From positions 30,085,249-30,149,248 of the forward strand of contig OZ038423.1 in assembly GCA_964036155.1 (NCBI GenBank): 64,000 nt of DNA, written 5' to 3'. Within the stretch, counting starts at the first letter, position 1. Each line of letters begins with the position of its first letter. This DNA comes from Diploscapter coronatus. Taxonomy: Eukaryota; Nematoda; Chromadorea; Rhabditida; Rhabditidae. This document shows positions 11,878 through 23,700 of this stretch, in pieces. A program made the position numbers and the translations under genes. The notes beneath the pieces were generated by a model, which saw only the letters and a program-made list of their open reading frames with translations, made no database searches and had not been told where the DNA came from.

Positions 11878-14800
11878 TTAGTGATAGACGACAGCAAGGA
11901 TAATGGGAGCGCAGATGGCAACGAAGGTCGACACTCCAGGAGCGGAGTTCAGCTTCAGCAGCTTGATGATGTCGTTCAGACCGTTCTTCTCGAAGATGTT
12001 CTGCACCATCGATTGCCAGCGAGACTTGTTCTCGTTGAACTTGGCAGCTCCCTCATTCTTTACCTAAAATTGCCCAACTTTATGTGAGAATTGTGTTTTT
12101 GATACGTGTAAAATTATGTCATACAGTTAAGCAAAACGGGGCTGGTAACTTTTCCCAAATCTTCTTACCAATCTACCAACCAAAAAATCAACTCTATAAC
12201 TTTTCATACGATCTTTTGTTTTGATATATTTCACTTCCCAGTGTTCGACAGAAATACTCTGAGATCGTATTGATTTATTACAACCCTATGTGCCTGTTGA
12301 CCAGATCTGTCGGTCTTCGGTCATTTTTCCGCTTTGATATATAGCTGTTGAGCAGAAATGGGTCCATTTGGATGGAAGCAGCAAATGACCAGATGGGCAC
12401 AGGCACAAAGAATGAGAATCACTGCCATACGATTTAGTCCCATTTAGTCTCTTCCAATTTCAAACAACTCCATCCCCATCTCCTTTCTCTCCAGCTCCCT
12501 TCCTCGCTTGTCTTCCTCAATCTCCTTGCAGAGCTCTTTGAATCTCAACCGTATTGCGCTCTTGCCTTATCTCTGTCGAGCTGTCAAGGCTTATGCAAAG
12601 CCGCGTTTGGATGACTTATTTCGACATTTCAAATTGAACATTTGTCAGACAGAACGAGCTCTGCTCGCAAACAATCTGTTACTCATTGTTTTGCGCATTT
12701 TGGTTAGATTCTTCTGCCCAAATGCACCTCCTTCAATCTCACCCCCTGTTTGGATAGAGCAGGTTTATTCCCAGATCTGAGAGTTCTGCTCTTCTAGAGT
12801 AGCGCTTTCTTTTTCTGTGTTTTCCTTACGCAACTCCCATACGCCTCTTCTCTCTTGTTTCATTCGTGTGCCATATCGTTTTCCCTTTTCTTTCCTTCCC
12901 TTCACTTTCTAACAACTTCCAATTCTCAATAGCACACATCAAATCCTGCTGCTCTGGCCGATGAATAAGAAAATGAGTCTGTGCCCCACTCGTTCTTGGG
13001 CAGAAGAGATTTTTGGTGCTGACGCAATAATTCATTGATTCGAGGGAAAAACGCGTTAGATTTGACAATCGTTGCATCAGTGAATCAGACATTATTTGAT
13101 TTGATTAGAGTTGTTGGAGTCTTCAATTTAACTTGGCACCTAATGTTCATCTCCCCTCTCCTTGTAGAGCCTAAAGGACGAAACGCCATTGGTTCTGCAA
13201 CCTTTTCTTCTCTGTGCCACTCTCAGTTCTATCTTATCTCTGACTCCATTTCACTTTCCTTTTCTCCCAAATTGCAACGATGTGAAAAACTCTCAATGCC
13301 ATTCGATGGCCAACCCTAAAATAAGAATAAAGGAAAGGAGAAGGAAAGTGGAAAATTCGACAGAGAATCAAACAAGGAGAATTCAGAATCTAAATCAGAG
13401 TTTCTCCAATCCGGTTGCCCAGCAAAAACCGTCGAAATCACGCAATTTTCCTATCAAAAGTTCACTCCTTTTTTCTCTACTTTGACTGTTTTCCCCCTTC
13501 TTCTTGTTTGATCATTTCATCATCATTGACTATATTTCAATCTCAATTCGTTTATTTTCTGCTGTTTCCACCAGAAAAATATGGCTGTCAACAAAGTGAG
13601 TAGTGGGGTGGCTTGGCAGTCAAAATAACCAGCTCTTCTTTTCTCTCCGTTCCCCTGTCTGCCTCTCATTCAGACCCAGGGGTCCGATTTACTGATTTCG
13701 ACTCGAACTATGAGCGTCAACAATCGTTCCCTTCTCCTCCCTCTTTCATTCCACTTCCCCGTGCTAATCACAAACAATGATCTTTTCGTAAAGCGTAAAG
13801 TTGAGCAATGTCATAAGGGAATCAGTATTGAATCGACCAACTGACCTGAGTTTGGAATGCAGTGACATCAGACAGGAACTTGTCGACCTTGCCGAGAGTA
13901 GCCTTCTGGGAATCACTGGCCAGTGGCTCCAACATCTGAAAATAAATGATACATAATATATTTGCTAGAAAAGTTTGGCAAAATTGATCTTCAAATTGAG
14001 TTCTTGATTAATGAAGATCGCCTTGACACATAACTAATTTTTATTAGCCATCTATATCTATCCATGGCTCCATTCCAGTCAATAATACAATTTCAAATAG
14101 CGTATCATGCAGCAAGACTTCCACAATTCAATAATCAATAAGTTTACCTTGGCTTTCTCCTTGATGACGTTGAGGAGATCGTACACTCTCTGCACGTTGC
14201 TTTCAAGTCCCTAAAATCGATTCTTCGTTGTATGTGTATTCTTTTGTATGCCCAATGAGGTGTTTTTCGAGTTTTTTTTTTTTTCATTTTCAAGGCGAAG
14301 CAATTTTCTCCTCTTCGGAGTTCAACGGCAGTCTGTGAGCCATTTTGAAGGAATGAAAGTTAGTGGTTAGTGAAGTGAAAAGTTTTGAGGTTCGACTCTT
14401 TGGGAAGGAGGCATTTCTGCTGGTAAAGGAATTCCAGAGTTGAACAGAAAGAAGGCAAGAAGGAGATTGATTGTGGAGATGACAATGGGAAATGGAAAGG
14501 GCTTATGGAAACTGAGCTACTATGAACAATTGAAGGGCATAAAATGGAAACATAGAGAATTGTTTGATTTGTAGTGAGATGTGGAACGAAAATACGAAAA
14601 ATATTGCGCTGTAAATTTTAAGAGTTGAAAATATCGGAACCGCAGTTTAGGGAGAACTGTAAAACAACGAAATTTAGTGTTTTCGCTCAGGAAATGATTT
14701 CATAATGGCAGGCTATTTTTGCGGTTGTCGCCTTACAGTATGACATTATTTTTGTGACTAAATGAAGATGTTGCGAAACTTACAGACTGGTCCGAGGCGA

Positions 14801-16227
14801 ACAGATCCTTCACGTTGTTGAACTGCTTCGAGAAGAAGCTGCCGACATCGGAAGTCACTCCTGGAAATATTATTTTTAAATAAATATTGATGATTGATAA
14901 ATGAGTGCTATCATATCCATTTATAATTTTGACTCATTCTCAGATGTATGCAGAAAGAACGGATATGGAGTTCAGCTTTCTACCGAGTACGCATAAAATC
15001 TGGGACGTTTCTACATTTATTTATAATCGAAGCTATAGAAAACTCCATATTCGTTGACAGTGGGAATAACAGTCTGTATCTAGGATATTCTTAGTATAAA
15101 AGAAGATAAAGCTCAAATTTTAGGATTTTTACAGTAGATATTCGGGGGATTAATTTGCGAAAAATGTCAGAAATGGCCTAGAGTTTTGTCACTCTGTAAT
15201 TTCGTTTTAGAATTATGAAGATTATTCGAATTCTATTTGAATAATTGTTGAAATTTTATTAAATTGGAAAGAAACTATATTACAGAACACCCCTGACCAA
15301 ATGTTTTAATTTACTTCTGTGAAATTAATATGTGAAAACTATTATATAGATATAATGCATCTTAAGAATGAATAACTCATTCCAATCCTTCAAAAATATG
15401 ACAGGAATAGTCGACTATGTCTAGAAATTCAAAATTCTATGTGAATTTTCGTTCCATTTTTGGGAATTTGGCATTTTCATCGAGTCTATTAAATCTACAA
15501 CAATAATTGCCGGCCCTATTATTTTGTGCAGTGTCCGTTGTTTCAGCTGCCTCCCTGCTTCTTTGCCTGTCACTTCCAGAATCATTCTATATCCCCTTCC
15601 CATTCATCTTCTTCCTATATTTAGCTCTGCCCCTGTTCTGCTATTCCGCATTTTGTCCCCTCCCCCTCTCGACTTACTTGTTTCTGACACAAACAGCCTT
15701 TGACAGGCAGAGTTCCGAGTCGATGAGTCGAGAGAGTCGCGGGGCTAATTAATTGCTCAAAGAAAGAGGTGAAAACTCCGGAAATTTTTATACAATTTGT
15801 GAAATTCTTCATTTTCTATTTGCAATTAAAACCGCGCAAGACCAATTATTCCATCCAAAGCTATTTACGGCTTTGAAGTATTGTTTCTTGGAAGTGTAGA
15901 TGAAAGGCTAGCGAAAGTCGGGTGTTTCATATGGCAAGACAATGTTTATGCTCATAGAATTCGAATACGACAGATTGTGTTTCTCCTTCGTCTTTCTGTT
16001 TTTCATTCGTCGAGTTTTTTTCTTCGAGGATCTTAAAGTTTGTAATGGCTAGCTGAACAGAGAATGGCAAGATTTGAGAGCGAAATTCAGAGGCAATTTC
16101 GAGGAGAAACGAAGAAGAGAAGGAGAGAAAAGGGAAAGAGCGGCAGATTTGAAATACTCACGAATAGCAGATTGAGAGATTGAACGGAGTGAACTGCACG
16201 CAACAACAACAACAACAAGACATCGGG
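11878..16227 (-). CDS. Small helical protein with hydrophobic C-terminal tail, family not recognised (5' end unresolved)
   Basis: Exons in transcription order: 16162-16227 (tentative), 14784-14860, 14148-14210, 13846-13935, 11878-12063. The last four are firmly in phase. The product has about 140 certain residues made of amphipathic helices (DVGSFFSKQFNNVKDLFA, RVYDLLNVIKEKAK, KVDKFLSDVTAFQTQVK, WQSMVQNIFEKNGLND). It ends in NSAPG followed by the hydrophobic VSTFVAICAPIILAVVYH, which could be a GPI-anchor signal or tail anchor. The tentative first exon fits phase and reads CLVVVVVACSSLRSIS, like a signal-peptide core, but has no in-frame ATG and an upstream TGA. A further short exon or another start must exist. 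The valine run comes from a GTT repeat at about 16201-16217. The last intron is unusually long (12064-13845). I do not recognise the family and assign no function. Confidence 0.7.
12064..13845 (-). other. Long last intron of the small helical-protein gene
   Basis: About 1.8 kb, mostly pyrimidine-rich on the + strand (for example 12420-12530, 12780-12920, 13480-13570, 13640-13760). No conserved exon is visible on either strand. Confidence 0.6.
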
Positions 16228-17732
16228 CTGATCATTTGAAGATGAATATGCAGAATCGTAAGATCACAGATAAGCAGATTGAAAGAGTTCACAAGTTGTT
16301 TGGTCGTCAGAAGGTTCCTAGCTTTGAGATGAGCAGATAGAATAATGTTGATAAAGAAAGAAGCCTGAATCCTCCAAGAAGCTCCATACTATTTCCTATT
16401 CAAGCCCTAACCTTAGGATTGTGCATGGAAATTACTCGCTAATTTCGGACTGTATTCATTTCGCTGCATATATTCTTCGACTTATCAAATGGATAATAAA
16501 CGAACCAGAAACATTGTCGAGAAAACCGGCAGAAACGGCTGAAACCAGCAGAGCAACCAAAAGGCAACGAGATACCATCGTGAAGAGGAGTAGATTAGAA
16601 GACCAGCCTGTAAAATAAGCACTTCATCAACTATAGCCTAATGTAGTGAACTTTCGAACCAAAAATTCGTATAAAATAAGATAATGAACGGATATTAGTC
16701 ATGATTTCTGATAGTCAATATTATCATGCATAAAATATCCCCTTTTATCGCAAATAGTTGAAGTAGATTAAGCTTTGAAGATATGCAGTAAAATATTCTG
16801 CGAATATTATGATGTTCATGCTGGCAGAACGCTATTTACACCAATTAACGCCTATAATCTCACACGCGACTAACATAAATAATAAATGAATGAAAAATTG
16901 GGTTGGGAGATTTAATTAGGAAGCTCAGATTATTGATAAAATTATCCACTGTCAAAATAAGCATTCTTATAGCGAAAATTGGAGACTGAAAAACAAGACG
17001 GGTGGCCATAGAAAAGAGAATAGAGATAAAATCCAGAGGGAAGGGAAGGGGCGGAGTTTCGAGAGAAAAAAAGAAAAGAGAAAGGGAAGAGATCAAAGAA
17101 GAGACAAGAATCGAAGAAAGGAAATTTATTACTGGAAACACGATCAAATAAAATCGAAAATTCAACAACAGTAACAACAACCTATTCGACAAGGACAGGC
17201 AAAATGGCCGGTCGACTGAAAGGGAAACGAAAAAGAAACATGAGGCTAGAGGGCGCCGAAAGTTTGGACAGTTACAAAATCTTCGATTTATTTTAAATTT
17301 TAAAATAATTAAGTTATTTTATTGTAAGGGCATCATCTACCATAGAAAAATCTGTTTTTTTTTCAATTATAATTTCAATTTATTTCAGGAATTCATGCGT
17401 AGAACTGTCCAAACTTTTTTTAATGAATTTTGTAAAACCAATAGATTAGAATATTTGCAGTTAGATGCACAATATGATGAGCTGAATGGGTAAATTAATT
17501 ATTTATAAAGGTAAATGATAAATGAATATTTATCACGCATAACACAGACTTCTATGATAAATAATTTCTCGTTATGAATATGCCAAATGAATATTGCAGA
17601 AGAAGTGAGATAATCAAGTTGAAAAACCGGATAAGCGAATTTGGATTCATCTGAAAGTTTTGCATGGACGATACAATTCTACAGTAGATGACTATGAACT
17701 GAATGAAGAATCTATTTCGTCGCAACATTTCA
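16228..17732. other. Intergenic region between the TWK gene 3' end and the small-protein gene
   Basis: No exon supported. A purine-rich stretch lies at about 17020-17130. It probably contains the missing 5' exon and promoter of the small minus-strand gene. A foldback lies at 17259-17417. Confidence 0.45.
17259..17417. mobile_element. MITE-like element with 15 bp perfect terminal inverted repeats
   Basis: AAAGTTTGGACAGTT at 17259-17273 is matched by its exact complement AACTGTCCAAACTTT at 17403-17417, with AT-rich DNA between. No coding capacity. The outer AAAGTTTGGAC resembles AAAGTTTTGGACAC in the foldback at 31443-31604 and a lone TGTCCAAACTTTT at about 61480-61492, suggesting one family. 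Confidence 0.7.
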
Positions 17733-20700
17733 TCATTCCGAAGACTTCCTTGATCGCTCCTTTTTCACCGAAGAACTGAACGACGAATGTTTCCTGTGCC
17801 GGCTGAAATAAACCACATTGATTATTATTTCACTGATATTATCATTGGGCCACAAAATTGTAGGGTATTGCAAAGAATGAAATATAATAACGACTGAAAG
17901 TTCGAAATAATCTGTGATTATGGATGAATCCTCATATTCACATATTCACGTATTGCGTATTAATTTGAATGCAATTTATTACCCATTTTTCAATTGATTT
18001 TAAAATTATTATCGATAACGAATTTAATGCAAATTGGCTCACAATAAGCGATGATATCGGGCCTCATCAATATATAAATATGATTGTTCCAAACGTTCAG
18101 TCGCTACTGTATGTCAATTTTTATGAGAAAATGTGATGAAATAGTATATTCATCTTATACCCTTTCATTCGAAATTGAAAATTGAGCATAATTTGTAATT
18201 CTTGTGGCTCAATGATAACGAATCATCGGGGTAAAGTATTAGCATATCTACTATACAGAGGATAATTCAGGGAGGGTTTTCTGGATGCAAGGGAAAATTT
18301 CACTAAAATCTCGCGCAAAATTCGATTTGACAACCTTTGATCAATATTTTATATCGTATTTTTCATATTTCCCAAACAGTATCGCAAAATTACATAATTA
18401 ATAACCGCAATGATATTTGATATTTTCGACATTTGTATCATAAGTGCAGACGTTTTATCATTATGATGCATGATAACGAATGATCATTGTTTCTTTAGAA
18501 AATTCTCCGACGACTTCGGAAAATTCTCTAAATATTTCTTTCCTTGGGGTGGTGTTGGTCTGAAATTATTTACGAATTTCTTGAATCTGAATTTTTAAAA
18601 TCTAAAAATATAAAATTTACTGTGATTTTCGCCGATCTGAATCGAAACTGCCCTTGGCGGAGGACTCGAAGAGGGATTTCAATCGCTTCACGGGCAACTG
18701 CTTCTCTGCATGCATTCCGTCTATCTGAAATCGCAAGTTTCAATTCTTAGCTGTGATCGGTAATTTTTCTCACCTATTGTAGTATTCGCTCGACTTTTTT
18801 TTCTTTTCTCCATACTATTTCTCAAAACCGAGCGAATACTACAATAGACCGTTTTCTGCCCATATCATCTTGCTATTTTCCAAATTCGAAGCACAAAAAT
18901 TCGTGAAGATCAGATATCTAGACTTACTGGATCCCAATGCAAGCTTTCAATCGATCCCTCCTCTTCCTCTTCATCTGCCGCTTCTCCTTCTTCTTCCACT
19001 TCCTGAATATCGCAATTTTTCAAATTGTCTTCATTTGTTCTTGCAACCTTCCATTCACTCATTGCAGGCTCATTGGCTGGCATATTCTGGAATTTCGATT
19101 TTCCACCGAATGCTCGTCTCAGTCGTCGCTTGGCTGAAGACATTGCTGATGGCGACTTTCTTCCTTCGTTCTAAATAAGTCAATCATGAATAGGTATTTG
19201 AACTTTACATTAAAATTTATGAGACCATTAACTAGTAACTTCTTAAGAATTCATTGAAAGGGAACGTAAACCGCGAGGCCACGAGACATTGAGAAATAGT
19301 GTGGAAAAAGAAAGCCTATCATCCCTATGTTCTCTACCCTAACCCTATACTATTTCGTCTATTCCTCGTGCCTCACAATTTCCAAATAGCCCATCGAAAT
19401 TACTACTAACCAAATCTTCAGTTTGAATAGTTCGAATTTCGATGACAGGTTGCGGTGTTTGGATTCTAATATTCTTAGTTTCAACAACTTCAGTCGATGT
19501 CTCTGCATCGTTTGCATCCACAATGAAGGTCTGCACGTACTGCTCTGCATATTCTGCGTGATGAGTTTGACACGAGGCATCCTGAAAGGTGACTGACAAT
19601 GAAAGTCGAACAATTTTCCAATGTTTACATCGAGTTTAACAGAAACAGTAGCAGTTTCTGCATCCAAACATTCGATTTGCTGTGTCTGCGTCTCCTGCAT
19701 GCATTGTTCCACTTCGATTTCGTCCGTTTGACATTCCATATTCGCCTGAAATCATGATTTCAATTTCAGAACCTTATCTATGTTAACATCTAAAGTTTGA
19801 GAATTCATATCGAAGGAGAAGCATCCTTATTAGCAATTATTCTGAGATACGGTCTATGAAATTTAGTACATGCATTGAGCATGCAGAATAATGCCATTCT
19901 ATCAATTTACTGTTATCCGATTAGCATGCCTAAAAAGAAATGAAGCTATTAATTATCAAAAATAGGAGCAGTACAATTAATTGGCAAAAATGATAAAAAA
20001 GAAGAAAAAGCAGAAACAAGATCTCTACTCAGGTCTGCTGATTAGATCGCCCTTAGATACACTAATAACTTAAGTTATTATATCATTTTTCCGAACTTTA
20101 GTTCGCCACTCTATATTTCTTCATAAATTGCTTACCGTTTCAGCTTTCTTCACCTCAGGTTCATACTCAATTGTCTGAATGCCCTGTTCCTCATAGTCTT
20201 TCGACTCGGTTTGTTCCATTTTATCGTCGCTAAACTTAATTTTCGCTGACAAACTTCGATGTGATCGTACCTTCTAACAATCTCAGTTTGTACTTCAGAT
20301 TCAGCAGTTATAATAACTGGAGCAGGCTCTGCAGTGACCGCTCGCTGCTCTTCAATTATAGCCTAAATTATTTGAAATATATTTTTTAATCATTATTTGG
20401 AAAAATTTTCAACAGTAACTATTATTCGTTGCTTTGTAGATTTTCTAATTTTCATTTTATCATCAATGTTTTCCTTATTTGTATAACTTTCACAATTTAA
20501 AACTGCCAAACCAAATTTTTATGCTTTCTTTCTTTTTGTAAAATCGCCAACGTTTGCAAATTATATTTGTCAAGGCAAAAACGATCATGATCAATCATAC
20601 ATAGATACGATAGGTCAAAATTTACCTGTTTCTGGACCATCTCTTCCAGAATCGCTGGTGGTGGGGCGTCTTCTTTGTCGACTTTTTCTTCTATTTGCAG

Positions 20701-23700
20701 AATTTTTGGCATACCTAAACACTAGTTCTCTATTATTGTTCTAAAATGTATACTTCTACCAGTTTTCTCATCGAGATCACTCAGAATGGGAGGCACTTCG
20801 AAGCCTTCCTTCTTCGCCTCCTTCTCCACTTTTTCCATGGCTTCTCTTCGCTTTTCCTTGCTAAACACGATCTATGATTGAATGCTGTCTGTAACGAAGT
20901 TCCACCTGAGCAGAGGCATCAGGTACTTCGCACTGCTACCTCCCCACAATTTCATCATTCCGACTGACGCACCCATTTTGTCGCCGCCTGAAAATTCGGT
21001 TCTATTCTCTCCTAACTATCTAGTTCCAGTTCGTTAAGACAAACTATATCGCATTTCTACTTGTCGCTATCAATTTTATCAAGTCTTGAATGATAAATTT
21101 ATCTAACACAAGAATGGTAAGAAATTCTATTCCGAAATTTTCAACTTTAATTCTGCTTCGTTGCTCGATGCAATCCAAATGTTATAAAAGGCGACACAAT
21201 CTAGCGCCAGCTTGGATAATTCTACATCATTAAGAAAATTCGCATTATTCAAAATGAATGCTAATTTTTCTGACCTGCAGCAAGTTTAGCCTGATATTCC
21301 ATGATGAGTTTCATGAGCAATTTAACATAGAAGTCTTCGACAGCCTGTTGGACGACGTTGATGCTCATGCTGACCAGAGACAGGCCAATTATTACAAACA
21401 CAAAACACAATACCATCATGCTGCAATTGATAATCACCATGATTGCATTATCATAGTCATACTCACTCTCTACGAGTAACGGAAATGTCTCCCAGACCAA
21501 TGGTGCTCAACGAAATGAACATGAAATAGCAGCTCTCTCCATACGTCCAGTCTTCCCACAGTTTGAACAGAGATGAACAGAAGAAAATCCACCCGATCGT
21601 AATGCTCAGGGCTACCTAAATTGAGAAAAATCGATCAGAAAGATTGAGTAATTTACGCGCTGACCTAAGTTATATTTACATTGTGATCGTTTTTAGAATC
21701 AAAAATAAAAAGAACTTCTTGGTAAGTTTGAACAGATTTTTCTGTTGTATTCATTAACTTTTCTGAAACGATTAGAACTTTCTAAATGTCGAGTGGCACT
21801 ATTCGGCTAAATTTGTAAGAAGCCGAGAAGAGGATTGATATATGAAATAGAGATCGAAAAACTTTTAAATATTCAACATCATGAAGCTGATTTTTTTTGC
21901 AATACCTTGACACTCATTCTGGGTTCTTTCTCCTCGTCATCGAGTTCGTCGTCGAGATGCTCAGAGCCGATTTCCGAAGCCAGCGACGAGACTTCGTTGT
22001 TCAATTCTCCTCGTTCCAATGCAACCAGCTGCAATCACAAATCAATTACCAACTCGCTAATTGGTGAATTCGTTCTCCAACAACCTCATCTGCCTTGGCT
22101 TCTTCCGTTTTGGCGCTTCGATCCTGACTCCGACATAATCGCATCACTCCCAAATATGCACCAAATTGTGAGAATCCCTCAAATTACGAGTTAATTTTGA
22201 CTGGTATGAAAGTATCACTATTTCATTTGATCGCATATCGTGTATGAAGAATAACATTCTGGACGAATTTATGTTTTTTTTTTCAAATCTGTTCATATTT
22301 TCGAGAGATTATCGGATTATGACGATTTGAAAGTTTCGATCAAATCTCGACTTTGAAATATACTGAAATTGTTTAGTTGAAATAATGGAAAGACGAAATA
22401 GCTTTTTCATACTATTCATCATATTGTGATGTTTCGATATTTAAAATTCTCCCAAATTATTGAAAGAAACGATATTCGTATTCATAGATATTCATTGTAA
22501 ATGAAACCACGATGATAATTCACTTTACGGATGTCATTTTGGTTTAAAACATGATCTTCAAAATGTTGATTAAGTTGCAAAAATTTCCAGATCAATATCA
22601 TTTTTTGTGAATTTCATTATAGTTACGCTTCGATTCTAATTAAATTTAGAAGCTTACATCGACAACTCCGTTGATGTTGTTGTAGAGGAATTTTCCCAGA
22701 TCATTCAGCGTGATGAGCATGAGCGGGATGCCGATGCACGAATAGATGACCGTCATGATTCTGCCTGCTGTCGTCACGCACGCGAGATCACCATATCCTA
22801 AAAATTTCAGTTTCATGTTTATTAACAATCAGTACAGATAAAACCAGGGAATGCGAAAGGGACAGATATCGATAACCGTGCTCCTGAGCAGAAGTTTTTC
22901 ATTTCATTTGTGTTTAATTTAATCATCATTTCCATTCGTATCAAATTACGGTATATTGATACGATTTTGTTGCCATACAAATAGAGTGTACAAGCTAACG
23001 ACGCTGTCTTCGATTGTTAATGAACATGATATTGTGGATTTAACTATTTTTCTTTATCTTCCTTTAAAAGTTCAGTTATTTAATTTGCCTTAATGGTGCA
23101 ATTAATCGATTTTACACACCCATTTCGTTTCTCTGAGCATCAATTAATGTGTTGTTTTTGCTGTTGATCGATGGCATTTCACTGCATAGTTAGCAGAGAT
23201 TTGTGAGCTTCGAGCAGAAATAGAGAAAAAAGTGTAATGAGCGAGAAAGATGGGAATGAAATGCATGGAAATTCAGAGGATTCGGAGATTCGTCGATGAA
23301 ATGTTGCAGATTGCTGAAGGGTAGATGAAACATGCAAACATGCAGATATGACAGAGAGAGCATGAAAAAGTGACAGAAAGGCTTGGCTTGAAGTGATAAG
23401 AGATGATAAGGCCTGAGGCATGATAGGTGATATTCCTGACAGGGGGTATTTCCAGCTCAATTGAGGTCATCATCCTATGTCTCATCGGGTAAACAATATC
23501 TAAAGAGCAGCAGCAGTGATGCAAATCAACGCCAACTGTTTATGTTACTTTTTCTACGCACTTTTTGCAATTTATTTTGTATGAACGCCCCGAAGAAACT
23601 GCTGATGATAGTTGAAAATTGATAGGCATCTAAAAAGCAGCACCTAGCAGCGAGTAGAGGATTGCTAAATCGACATTCAGGAAGAAGCGGGAAGAGAAGG

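Noticed and set aside
14961..15056. Short inverted repeat ACGGATATGGAGTT / AACTCCATATTCGT
   Set aside because: Only 14 bp arms with a mismatch and no extension outward; not clearly beyond chance in AT-rich DNA.
17733..17802. Alternative reading of the last K2P exon as PAQETFVVQFFGEKG
   Set aside because: That frame is open but would need a phase-0 donor upstream. The actual donor leaves two bases, which selects the basic Ser/Lys-rich frame.
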